Source of the DNA: Natrialba hulunbeirensis JCM 10989
GTDB taxonomy: Archaea > Halobacteriota > Halobacteria > Halobacteriales > Natrialbaceae
Direction of reading: 5' to 3'
Length of the DNA stretch: 60,503 bases
Assembly (NCBI RefSeq): GCF_000337575.1
Contig: NZ_AOIM01000042.1
Span: 1-60,503 of the forward strand
In this document: positions 27,273 through 35,681 of the stretch, in pieces
How positions within the stretch are numbered: position 1 is the stretch's first letter
Layout of the letters: the number at the start of each line of letters is the position of its first letter
Made by a program: the position numbers and the translations under genes
The notes under the pieces: generated by a model
Database searches by the model: none
The model's input: only the letters and a program-made list of their open reading frames with translations
Told to the model about the DNA's origin: nothing

Positions 27273-27680
27273 ATGGTCCCTGGCAGTTTGCCCGATACGT
27301 CCGACTTGCACGACTCGCCCGACTCAACCGGCTCGATCGATTCGCCGGAGTCGTCCCGCTCGTCCGAGCCGCGTAACTCGCCCAACGCATCAACGGCGAG
27401 CACCCTGGTGACCGACGGCGGCACCCCGACCAGCGACTCGGCCGCCGATCCCCAGCGCGACACCGCAGCCGACGTCCGGGAGGGAACCAGAGACGCGCTC
27501 TACGACACGATCGGAACGGTGGCCCTCCTTGGATTTTCGCTGCTCTTTCTTGCTGCCGGAACGAGTGGGATCGTCACTGCCGACTCGACGACAAGCGGCG
27601 CACTCGGTGTCGTGCTCGGACTGGTCGGCATCGTACTCGCCGCGATCGCATTCGATGTCGTCCCGCTGAGTCGCGAGTGA
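27273..27680 (+). CDS. uncharacterised protein with two membrane helices
   Basis: This 135-residue protein starts at ATG 27273 (MVPGSLPDTSDLHDSPDS), supported by a TATA box and a GGAG six bases away. Residues 1-70 are a Ser/Asp/Pro-rich disordered region, and residues 80-130 form two hydrophobic helices (TVALLGFSLLFLAAGTSGIV and ALGVVLGLVGIVLAAIAF). The layout is common for small haloarchaeal envelope proteins. No family was recognised. It is divergent from the GT-C-like gene. Confidence 0.55.
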   Translation: MVPGSLPDTSDLHDSPDSTGSIDSPESSRSSEPRNSPNASTASTLVTDGGTPTSDSAADPQRDTAADVREGTRDALYDTIGTVALLGFSLLFLAAGTSGIVTADSTTSGALGVVLGLVGIVLAAIAFDVVPLSRE

Positions 27681-28002
27681 GTTCCCCGCCGGGCGGCTGG
27701 CGGGGTCGCTCCGTTCGGCTGTCCACGCCCCACCTCATCCTCTACTCCACCCGTCACCTTTCATCTCTCAGTTCTCAGTTCTCAGCTCTCACCGACAGCC
27801 CCAACAGATCGCAGTCACCTCGATCGCTACGAACACCTCCTCAGTACGAACGGCCACTCCAAGAACGCTGCTCGCAACTGCAGTATCGTCTTCGACTCGA
27901 GTACACCTGTACTCGAGTCAGGTCGATCGTGTCGAGTCGGGCCGAGTCGTGTTGGATTCGGATTAGGATTCGAGAAGTGGAAAACGGAGGGGACTGGGGT
28001 AG
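27681..28002. other. gene-free convergent stretch, 322 bp
   Basis: This is the space between two gene ends. It contains a short TCTCAGT-type repeat (27763-27790) and a 12-bp inverted repeat around ACTCGAGT at 27894-27919. The hairpin may act as a bidirectional terminator, although it lacks a T-run. Confidence 0.45.
27894..27919. terminator. 12-bp inverted repeat in convergent gap
   Basis: GACTCGAGTACA (27894-27905) and TGTACTCGAGTC (27908-27919) are perfect reverse complements around CC. Position between convergent genes suggests transcription termination. It also carries the contig-wide CTCGAG motif in both arms. Confidence 0.35.
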
Positions 28003-29172
28003 TTAGTCGTCGCTGTCGTCGCTATCGTCATCGTCGTCATCATCCTCGTCGTCATCGCTGTCATCCTCATCATCCTCGGCACCGTCCGCATCACCACCCA
28101 CAGCATCCGAATCCGCAGCGTCGACAGTCACCCACAGATACGTCGACCGATCCGCGTTCTCGATCGTCGGCGACTCCGGCACTGACTCGTCGTACAGCAA
28201 CACCGCTACTCGAACCGTGCCGCTCTCTGCCTCCGGCGTCATCGACATCTCGTCCTGAGTCGATTCGCCGTCTGCGAGGGTGTACTCGAGTCGGTCGTGT
28301 TCGAGCCGGTCTAAGACCTCGCCGTCGTCGACCCACTGCTCCTGGACGACGGCGGTGTAGGCCTGCTCGGACTGTTCCTGGTTCTCGAGGTCGATTGCCA
28401 GTGAGACGGACTCGTTCGGAGCGGTCGTCGTCTCGTAGTCGGTGGCGACCAGTTCGCCGTCGTCGTCCTCAGTGAGCAGTTGCAGTTCGGTGTACTGCTC
28501 GCCATCCTGTGGCGAGACGAGCGCGTAACCGACGCTGGAAAGGGCGATGAGCATGCTCGCGACGAGCAGGAGGTTGACTGCGGTGTGTACCGCCGAGTCG
28601 GTGCCGAACAGTGCCGCGTGGACGGTGTCGTACGCGCGAGCGAAACTGAACTCGTAGCGATTCTGTTCGGGGATGCGAACGCGTCGAATACCAGCGAGGA
28701 AGGCACAGACGAGTACGAAGCCGCTGATGAGGGCGACGACGGCCACCGAGGAGAATGAGTAGGGCGTGAGCGCGATGACGATACCAAACAGCGGGAGGAG
28801 GGCGACACTCAAACCGAACGCAAGCGCGGCGCGTTCGACACCGGTTACGGTGAGGGTCTGACCAAACAGCGGCGTTGCGACCGTTTCCGATGGCGGACTC
28901 TCCCGTGGGAAGAGCACGGAGACGGCGGCGTACCCGGGTGCGACGAACAACAGCGGGAAGCCGACGGCGGCGCGGAGGACGGGAGACGACACGTCGACGA
29001 TCAACAGGAGAAGGGCTGCAACGATGGCGACGCCGGCGATGCCGACCAGATCGGTCGGGAGCCGAGCCACCGCTCTCGTTCCTCGCCCGACGGTCGCGAA
29101 CGGCTGTGTGTCCAGATCCAGAATCTCTTTCATGTATGCGTCAGTTATCCACCACTCGACTGGTTCGGACAT
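28003..29172 (-). CDS. DUF1616 membrane protein with acidic tail
   Basis: This 389-residue protein starts at ATG 29172 (MSEPVEWWITDAYMKEILDLD). Helices lie in the first 260 residues, with the DUF1616-type segment FPLLFVAPGYAAVSVLFPRESPPSETV and GVERAALAFGLSVALLPLFGIVIALTPYSFSS. An external beta-rich domain follows (VSLAIDLENQEQSEQAYTAVVQEQWVDDG) and a final 40-residue Asp/Glu run. The family is common in archaeal surface-glycan loci; its function is unknown. The external domain resembles an Ig-like fold. It is divergent from the second FemAB-like gene. Confidence 0.8.
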   Translation of the reverse strand: MSEPVEWWITDAYMKEILDLDTQPFATVGRGTRAVARLPTDLVGIAGVAIVAALLLLIVDVSSPVLRAAVGFPLLFVAPGYAAVSVLFPRESPPSETVATPLFGQTLTVTGVERAALAFGLSVALLPLFGIVIALTPYSFSSVAVVALISGFVLVCAFLAGIRRVRIPEQNRYEFSFARAYDTVHAALFGTDSAVHTAVNLLLVASMLIALSSVGYALVSPQDGEQYTELQLLTEDDDGELVATDYETTTAPNESVSLAIDLENQEQSEQAYTAVVQEQWVDDGEVLDRLEHDRLEYTLADGESTQDEMSMTPEAESGTVRVAVLLYDESVPESPTIENADRSTYLWVTVDAADSDAVGGDADGAEDDEDDSDDDEDDDDDDDSDDSDD

Positions 29173-29478
29173 TGTTACTAGTCGCGTAACCGACTGTTCG
29201 GATTCGGTAGCCGTTGCGGTACGTACGGCTATCGTGCGATTGCCGATGATCCACAGCGAAGCCACGGTGCTGACGCACCCCGGTGAAATCGGAGTGGAGT
29301 GAAGTGGGGTACTCGAGTACGGAAACAGGTCGCTTACAAAGTGTACAGCGGATGGGATCCACGATATGGACAGGAGTGTACCTCCAGACATTGACGCAGA
29401 CACCCAACGCGGTGACGGTTCGCTCGCCCCCAGACCATGTCTTCTCGCCCCCAAATTGCTCGGAGGTGGCTGTGGACG
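29173..29478. other. divergent promoter region, 306 bp
   Basis: Shared upstream region of the DUF1616 and second FemAB-like genes. It contains a 12-bp perfect palindrome GTACTCGAGTAC at 29309-29320. A GGAGGTGG run at 29462-29469 may act as ribosome binding site for the plus-strand gene. No gene was found. Confidence 0.45.
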
Positions 29479-30495
29479 ATGAGCATCGACGTTCGCGTCG
29501 CCACAGAAGACGACCGTGAGCGCTGGAACGACTACGTCCGGCGCTCACCACAGGGAACGCTGTGTCACGAACTCGAGGCGCTCTCAGTGCAGGCCGACCA
29601 CTCCGGGTCGACGCTGCACCCGCTGATCGGCTTCAAAGGACAGGAGCCCGTCGGCCTCTTCCCGGTGTTCGAACTCAAAAAGCAGTTCGTGACGACCGTC
29701 TTCTCGCCGCCGCCACACATCCGTGTCCCCTACCTCGGCCCGGCGTTTCTGAACATGGGGAAGCTCAAACAGCGAAAGCGCGAACGTCGACGCCAGCGCT
29801 TCATGGACGGCTGTCTCGAGTGGATCCAGTCCGAACTCTCACCGCGATACGCCCACATCCGGACCAGCACAGGCGTCGAGGACGCACGGCCGTTCAAGTG
29901 GAACGAGTTCGACGCGACGCCGGAGTACACCTACGCGGTCGACCTCACGCGCGACCGCGAGGATCTCCTCATGTCCTTCAGCAGCGACGCGCGAAGCAAT
30001 ATCACGAACGCCGACGAGGACGAGGACAACTACGAGGTTACCGTCGGCGACTCCGAGGAGATCGCTCTCATCCACGAGCAAGTGAAGCACCGCTACGAAT
30101 CACAGGACATCAGCTTCGGCGTCCCACTCGAGTTCGTCCAGGACCTCGCCGACAGAACGGCGACCGGTGCCGTTCGACCCTACACCCTGTGCGTCGACGG
30201 GGAGTTCGTCGGCGGGATTCTGGCACTCGAGTACGGCGATAGAACGGGGCGGTGGATGGGTGGCGTACGGACGGATGCGGACGTCGACGTGCCGACGAAC
30301 GATCTGCTGGACTGGGCGATCATGGAAGACGGAATGGAACGCGGCCTCGAGACGTACGACCTCGTGGGAGCGGATACGCGCCGGATCAATCGCTACAAGG
30401 CGAAGTTCAACCCGGAACTCGAGACCTACTACAGCCTGGAGTACGGCTCGTGGGGGATGAAGACGGTGGCGTCGTTGTACGATTCGGTAAAGTAG
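29479..30495 (+). CDS. FemAB/GNAT-like transferase, copy 2
   Basis: A 338-residue paralogue of the protein at 16755-17774 starts at ATG 29479 behind GGAGGTGG. Shared landmarks are GFKGQEPVGLFPVF, TVFSPPPHIRVPYLGP, FSSDARSNI and the C-terminal YDLVGADTRRINRYKAKFNPELETYYS. The two copies are of equal length but diverged, so they probably act on different donors or acceptors in the same surface-polymer pathway. The same family caveats apply: aminoacyl or acyl transfer is inferred from FemAB relatives. The 14 extra in-frame codons from 29437 lack a ribosome site and are not included. Confidence 0.8.
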   Translation: MSIDVRVATEDDRERWNDYVRRSPQGTLCHELEALSVQADHSGSTLHPLIGFKGQEPVGLFPVFELKKQFVTTVFSPPPHIRVPYLGPAFLNMGKLKQRKRERRRQRFMDGCLEWIQSELSPRYAHIRTSTGVEDARPFKWNEFDATPEYTYAVDLTRDREDLLMSFSSDARSNITNADEDEDNYEVTVGDSEEIALIHEQVKHRYESQDISFGVPLEFVQDLADRTATGAVRPYTLCVDGEFVGGILALEYGDRTGRWMGGVRTDADVDVPTNDLLDWAIMEDGMERGLETYDLVGADTRRINRYKAKFNPELETYYSLEYGSWGMKTVASLYDSVK

Positions 30496-30662
30496 CACAG
30501 CGAACCCGCAGCAAACTGCGGTAGGTCCCAGTTACCCACCGTTTTGCACTGGCTGACTGTTGCGTGCTCGTGACCGGGTCCGATTCCGTCGATGGCCATC
30601 TAGCCGCGGAATGAAGGTAACCGCACACATAACGAAAGGTCAAGGCCGGGGACGCTTCCTCG

Positions 30663-32276
30663 ATGAACGACGATTCGTCGCTGCAGACCCTGCTCGTCGG
30701 GATCGACGCGGCCTGCGACCACGTTCTCGAGCCGCTGTTCGAGGCCGGCGACCTCCCGACGCTCGAATCGATCTACGAGGACGGCGCGAACGGGCCACTC
30801 GAGTCCCAGATTCCGCCATGGACGGCGAGCGCCTGGCCGTCGCTCTACACCGGCAAGAATCCGGGCAAACACGGCGTCTTCGGCTTTCTCTCCTTCGATG
30901 GCTACGACTGGGACGTCGTCAACGCCAGTGACGTTCGTGAGCCCGCCCTGTGGGAACTCCTCTCCGAACAGGGACTCACGAGCGTCGTCGTCAACGTGCC
31001 GGTCACCCACCCGCCGCGCGAGTTCGACGGCGCGGTGATCCCCGGCTACACCGCACCGGAGAATCCGGCCTGTCACCCCGAGGGGCTATTAGAGGACGTC
31101 CGCGAATCGATCGGTGAGTACCGCGTCTACCCCGACGAGGACGCCGACGATCTGGGCGGCGCGTACGCCGACTGCGTCCGGATGCGCGGCGAAGCCTTCC
31201 AGTACCTCGCGGATCGGTTCGATCCCGAGTTCGGCTTCCTCGAGTTCCAGGCCACGGATTCGATCTTCCACAAGGAGCCCGAGAACGAGGCGGCGATCCG
31301 CGAGATTTACCGCGAGGTCGACCGCCAAATCGCCGATATTCTCGAGACGCACGACCCAGACACCGTGATCATCGCGAGCGACCACGGCATGGGTCCATAC
31401 GAGGGTCACGAGTTCCGGGTAAACGAGTTCCTCCGCCGCGAGGGCCACGTCGAGACCACGAACGGCGGCGAGGGGATGCCGACCTGGGCGACGGTTCGCG
31501 ACGACTCGCTCAAAGACGGCAAGGAGACGACCCAGCGCGAGCAGGGCCTCTCCGAGCGTGCGATGGCCGCCGCCGCGGGCGTCGGGCTCACGAGCCAGCG
31601 CATCGAAGCCGTGCTGGAGCGCCTCGGACTCGCCGAGTTCGCGGCTGCCCACGCGCCAACTGGACTCGTCAACGCGGGTGCGACGCAAGTCGACTTCCCG
31701 AACTCCCGCGCGTATGTCCGCTCGCGCATCGAACTCGGTGTCCGGCTCAACGTCGAGGGTCGCGAGCCGAACGGCGTCGTTCCGGAAGCAGAGTACGAAA
31801 CGGTCCGCACGCAGGTTATCGACGCCCTGCGCTCCGCGCGAACGCCCGACGGCGACCCCGTCTTCGAGGCGGTCCGCCCGCGCGAAGAGTTCTTCCACGG
31901 CCCCGAGAGCGAGCGCGCGGTCGACATCGTGACGATCCCCGCGGACTTCGAGCACTTCATCTCTGCAACACTGCGAGACGAGCAGTTTGGCCCACCGAGC
32001 GAGCCCTGGAACCACAAACTCGAAGGCACCGTCGCCGTCGCGGGCACAGGCGTCGACCGCACGGCCGGCGTCGGCGATGCACATTTGTTCGACATCGCGC
32101 CGACCGTGCTGGCGAGCCTCGGTGTGCCCGCCGACGAGCGTATGGACGGGGAGGTGCTCCCGTGTCTCGACTCGAGTGGGACGACGGACTATGCCCGTCG
32201 CGACGAAGAGGCGACCGTCGCAACCGACGACGATGCCGTCGAACAGCGGCTTGCAGATCTGGGGTATCTCGAGTAG
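30663..32276 (+). CDS. alkaline phosphatase superfamily phosphodiesterase
   Basis: This 537-residue enzyme is of the type I phosphodiesterase/nucleotide pyrophosphatase group. A first metal motif GIDAACDHV and the nucleophile region WTASAWPSLYTGKNPGKHGVFGF are followed by PVTHPP and IIASDHGMGPYEGHEFRVNEFL with metal-binding Asp and His. Later metal ligands are expected near PWNHKLEGTVAVAG. No signal peptide or membrane segment is seen. Related proteins appear in archaeal and bacterial polysaccharide loci and may cleave phosphodiesters of lipid carriers or nucleotide sugars. It closes the glycan region. Confidence 0.85.
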   Translation: MNDDSSLQTLLVGIDAACDHVLEPLFEAGDLPTLESIYEDGANGPLESQIPPWTASAWPSLYTGKNPGKHGVFGFLSFDGYDWDVVNASDVREPALWELLSEQGLTSVVVNVPVTHPPREFDGAVIPGYTAPENPACHPEGLLEDVRESIGEYRVYPDEDADDLGGAYADCVRMRGEAFQYLADRFDPEFGFLEFQATDSIFHKEPENEAAIREIYREVDRQIADILETHDPDTVIIASDHGMGPYEGHEFRVNEFLRREGHVETTNGGEGMPTWATVRDDSLKDGKETTQREQGLSERAMAAAAGVGLTSQRIEAVLERLGLAEFAAAHAPTGLVNAGATQVDFPNSRAYVRSRIELGVRLNVEGREPNGVVPEAEYETVRTQVIDALRSARTPDGDPVFEAVRPREEFFHGPESERAVDIVTIPADFEHFISATLRDEQFGPPSEPWNHKLEGTVAVAGTGVDRTAGVGDAHLFDIAPTVLASLGVPADERMDGEVLPCLDSSGTTDYARRDEEATVATDDDAVEQRLADLGYLE

Positions 32277-32390
32277 TCCGGGCCCACTACGCAGCGACGC
32301 ATTTCTTCCGCGGTGTTCCCACCGAAACACAGATTTGTCGCGCGAACGCAGTAGGAGACGAACAAATGAGACACTGCGACGGTTCCGGCC

Positions 32391-33698
32391 GTGGTCTGGG
32401 GTGCCGTTCTCGTCGCTTCGAACGCGAGGTGGGACGGCGTGGGTGACGCTGGATCGGACTCCGAGTCCGACACCGGTACAGACACCGACACCACTACTGA
32501 CACCAACACCAGTACAAACGTCACCATCACCGACGCCATCGACACCTACCTCCAGCGCAAGGCCGTCGGCGATCCCGACGGCCCCGGCGCAGGAGCCTAC
32601 GCCGCCAACGCCGAATCCATCCTCCACCGCTTCGCCGACTGGATTGACCGCGAGTTCGATCTCACCTCGCTGTTCGCACTCGAGTCCACTCACGCGCGAG
32701 CGTACGCCGCCGACCTCCGCGAGCAAACCGATCGCGGAACCTACACCGCCTCGAGCGCCCACACCTACTACGCCGTCGTCCGGGCCTTCCTCTCGTGGTG
32801 TGTCCGCGGTGGCATCCTCGAGACGAACCCTGCTGCGACCGATCCCGCAGAAGCGGCACTGCCGAGCGCGAGTGCCGGCACGGACGAAGACCAGGACGCC
32901 GACACCGACACGGACACCACCGCCTGGAACCTCGAACAACGCCGCCGCCTCGAAACCTACGTTCGCGACCGCGCACTCACAGCAGCCGATGCGACGCCGG
33001 CCCAGCGACGAACCCGCCTCCGCGAGTACGCCATGGTCGCGCTGCTCGCGCACTCGAGTGTCCGCGGTGCGGAACTGTTCCGGGTGCCGGAGGACGACAG
33101 GCGCACGGGGGCGACCTGGGACGACGTCGACTTCTATACGGGCACGATTCGAGTGCTCGGCAAGTCCCAGCGCCTAGAGGACGTGTCGCTGCTCGCGCCG
33201 GCCAGAACGCCGCTGCGGCGGTACCGCGTGGTGCTCGATCCGCCGTCGAACGACTGGCCGCTGTTCCCGACGCGACACGCGCCGTCGATCGCTCGCCGCG
33301 TTCGTGAAGCGCTTGCGGATCGGGGATACGACGACGCGGAGATCGAGGCGCTGTTCGACGAGGCGACGGCGACCGAACTCGCCCGCGAGCACGTGATCGC
33401 GCCGCCGGCGATTACGACCGAAGGCGCACGGTCAGTGCTGAAACGCCTCTGTGAGGATGCAGGACTCGAGGTCGGTGGGGAGTACCTGACGCCCAGCGGC
33501 GTTCGCGCTGAAACAGGTGACGACAGTGACGATACCAGCACCAGCCGTCAACGCGTGCGACGCGAAGCGACGCGCTCGCGACCGACGCTGCGGACGCCGA
33601 ACGGAGAGCGCTCGATCGCAGTTCCAGTTGACGAGCCACTCGAGATCAACGTACTCTCTCACAGCACGCGCTCCAGTGGGCAGAACGACTCCGAATAG
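32391..33698 (+). CDS. tyrosine recombinase/integrase with eroded C-terminus
   Basis: This 435-residue frame (GTG 32391; GTG 32439 also possible) has an acidic low-complexity start and a SAM-like core-binding domain (TITDAIDTYLQRKA to AFLSWCVRGGILETNPA). The start of a catalytic domain follows: AHSSVRGAELFRVP with the first Arg and RVLGKSQRLEDVSLL with the hairpin Lys. After EYLTPSGVRAETG the family pattern breaks down. The usual His of the H-x-x-R box is Ser, a 50-residue basic/Ser stretch follows, LSHSTRSS only faintly recalls the LxHxs box, and no terminal catalytic Tyr is visible. It may be inactive. A source element or attachment site was not found. Confidence 0.6.
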   Translation: MVWGAVLVASNARWDGVGDAGSDSESDTGTDTDTTTDTNTSTNVTITDAIDTYLQRKAVGDPDGPGAGAYAANAESILHRFADWIDREFDLTSLFALESTHARAYAADLREQTDRGTYTASSAHTYYAVVRAFLSWCVRGGILETNPAATDPAEAALPSASAGTDEDQDADTDTDTTAWNLEQRRRLETYVRDRALTAADATPAQRRTRLREYAMVALLAHSSVRGAELFRVPEDDRRTGATWDDVDFYTGTIRVLGKSQRLEDVSLLAPARTPLRRYRVVLDPPSNDWPLFPTRHAPSIARRVREALADRGYDDAEIEALFDEATATELAREHVIAPPAITTEGARSVLKRLCEDAGLEVGGEYLTPSGVRAETGDDSDDTSTSRQRVRREATRSRPTLRTPNGERSIAVPVDEPLEINVLSHSTRSSGQNDSE

Positions 33699-33844
33699 GA
33701 AGGTATGACCAACAGCGGGCAGCGAACCAAACGCTGTTTTGCAAGCGCAGTAGCGGGAGCAGTCGGATCGATAACCGTGAGCCGGATAGATAAACAGCCT
33801 CACGCGAGGCCGCTCAAGTGAAAAGGGGTACTCGAGTTACGCAG

Positions 33845-35680
33845 CTACACCAGCAGCCAGATGACGACCGTGAGGATGATCGTCAGTAGCAGGACTGTCG
33901 TGCCAATTCCGGCACGGAGATGGATGGTCGACGGCCGGCCGCCGTCGGCGTGCTGGCGCTCCGGTGCGTCGACCATGGGGAGCCGCCGAGCGGTCGCGTC
34001 GACGGCGAGCACTGGGTTGTTGCCGGCCCAGTAGCAGCGCTTGACGCCGCTGACGACGGCGTTGTCGACGGCAGCGTAGAGGTCGGTGGTCGCGAGCATC
34101 GTGCCGCGGCCGAGGTAGTAGCCGGTCGGGTTCACGATCAGCGCTGGATCGGAGTAATCCATCTTCGAGAGTGGCTTGCGGATGAGTTTGAAGCCGATCA
34201 CGGAGACTGTGATCAGGATGAGAGCGTCAATCAGGTGGCCAGTGCTGTACGGGGTCAGCGACGTATCGAGTTCAGTCACTGTGATCCCATCGACCAGCGG
34301 CAACAGGTCGGCAAAGACCGGCCAGCCGATCACCGGCAGTCCGAGCAGGACACAGGCACCACCGACGGAGAACATCGCGACCGTCTGTCCCGTTCTCGAG
34401 TCCTTGACTGTGTAGTCGGATGGGCCGTGCAAGAAGACGTAGTAGCCGAGCTTGATGAACGACAGGAACGTGCCGATCGCACCGATGAACAGCAGCCAGT
34501 ACAGCGCCTGATACTCGCTGCCGCCGTAGTAGGCCGGATCGGCCGCATCGAGCACCATCCCCTTGCTGATGAAGCCGCTGAAGCCAGGGACGGCGGTAAT
34601 CGAGAGCGCACCGATGGCGAATGCGATCGCAGTTAGCGGCATCTCACGCCAGAGACCACCGAGCTTGTAGAGGTCGTTCTCGCCGGTTCGGTAGATGACG
34701 ACCCCGACGGCCATGAACAGCAGGCTCTTGTAGAGCACGTTGTTGAACAGGTGGCCCATCGCGCCGGCGATCCCGATCGCGGAGCCGATTCCGATACCCG
34801 CGACCATGTAGCCAAGCTGTGCCTGGATGTGATAGGACAGCAGCGCGCGCATGTCGTGCTGGAGCAGCGCGAAGACGACGCCGTAGACGGCCATCGCACC
34901 GCCCATGTACGCGAGCAGGAGGTTCCCCTCCGGAATCGCGCGGTAGAGCACGTAGGCGCTCGTCTTCGTCGTGAATGCTGCGAGGAACACCGACGCCGCA
35001 AAGTGCGGGCGCGGGTAGGTGTCCGGCAGCCAGGTGTGGAAGCCGACGAAAGCAACGTTCACACCGATGCCGAGCACTGCGAGCAAGAGCGGGATCCCGT
35101 CGGCGAAGCCGACCGTCTCTCCCGCTTCTGTGACCATGGTGAACGAGCCGACGGCGGCGTACTGTGCGATCACCGCGAACAGCACCAGACTCCCGCCGAT
35201 ACCGTGGGCCAGCGCGTAGCGATAGCCCGCACGGACTGCGTCGCCACCGTACTGCCAGACCAGCAGCGTGCTCGTCAGCGCCATGATCTCCCACATGAAC
35301 ACCAGCACGAGCCAGTCGCCCGCAAAGGCCGCACCGAGCGCGCTCGCGACGTACGCCAGTGCGATGGCCGCCAGTTTGCGCGAGGCCTCACTCGAGTACG
35401 CGTAGATGACGGCGAAGGTACCGAGGAAACCAAGCGCCATCCCCATCATCTGCGTGAAGTCGTCGATAAGGAACGGGTGGATGTCCTGGAAGCCGAGGAA
35501 GGTGCGGGTGAGGTGGGTGCCCTCGGGTGCGAGCAGCGAGATTGCGACGACCGAGGCGAGGCTCAGTGCGCCGACCGCGAAGCCAAGGATTCGCGGCAGG
35601 ACGAGCACGAGCAGCGCGGCCGCGAAGACGATCAGCGGTGGATACGCGTAGGCCAGGATCTCGTAGCTTGCGTCGATCAT
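33845..35680 (-). CDS. Mrp antiporter proton-conducting subunit (MrpD/NuoN-like), third copy
   Basis: This 611-residue subunit has about fourteen hydrophobic helices. Family landmarks are VFMWEIMALTSTLLVW (conserved Glu in helix 5), GFHTWLPDTYPRPHFAASVFLAAFTTKTSAYVLYR, the Lys-containing NNVLYKSLLFMAVGVVIYRTG and VPGFSGFISKGMVLDAA. It forms one of the ion-translocating channels of the complex. A helix anchors each end, and a hydrophilic stretch before the last helix holds VDAPERQHADGGRP. It is the promoter-distal gene of the nine-gene antiporter operon, 1 bp after the upstream stop. Confidence 0.88.
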   Translation of the reverse strand: MIDASYEILAYAYPPLIVFAAALLVLVLPRILGFAVGALSLASVVAISLLAPEGTHLTRTFLGFQDIHPFLIDDFTQMMGMALGFLGTFAVIYAYSSEASRKLAAIALAYVASALGAAFAGDWLVLVFMWEIMALTSTLLVWQYGGDAVRAGYRYALAHGIGGSLVLFAVIAQYAAVGSFTMVTEAGETVGFADGIPLLLAVLGIGVNVAFVGFHTWLPDTYPRPHFAASVFLAAFTTKTSAYVLYRAIPEGNLLLAYMGGAMAVYGVVFALLQHDMRALLSYHIQAQLGYMVAGIGIGSAIGIAGAMGHLFNNVLYKSLLFMAVGVVIYRTGENDLYKLGGLWREMPLTAIAFAIGALSITAVPGFSGFISKGMVLDAADPAYYGGSEYQALYWLLFIGAIGTFLSFIKLGYYVFLHGPSDYTVKDSRTGQTVAMFSVGGACVLLGLPVIGWPVFADLLPLVDGITVTELDTSLTPYSTGHLIDALILITVSVIGFKLIRKPLSKMDYSDPALIVNPTGYYLGRGTMLATTDLYAAVDNAVVSGVKRCYWAGNNPVLAVDATARRLPMVDAPERQHADGGRPSTIHLRAGIGTTVLLLTIILTVVIWLLV

Positions 35681-35681
35681 G

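Noticed and set aside
31089-33053. 654-codon minus-strand frame
   Set aside because: Antisense to the phosphodiesterase and integrase genes; Val/Arg-rich shadow composition.
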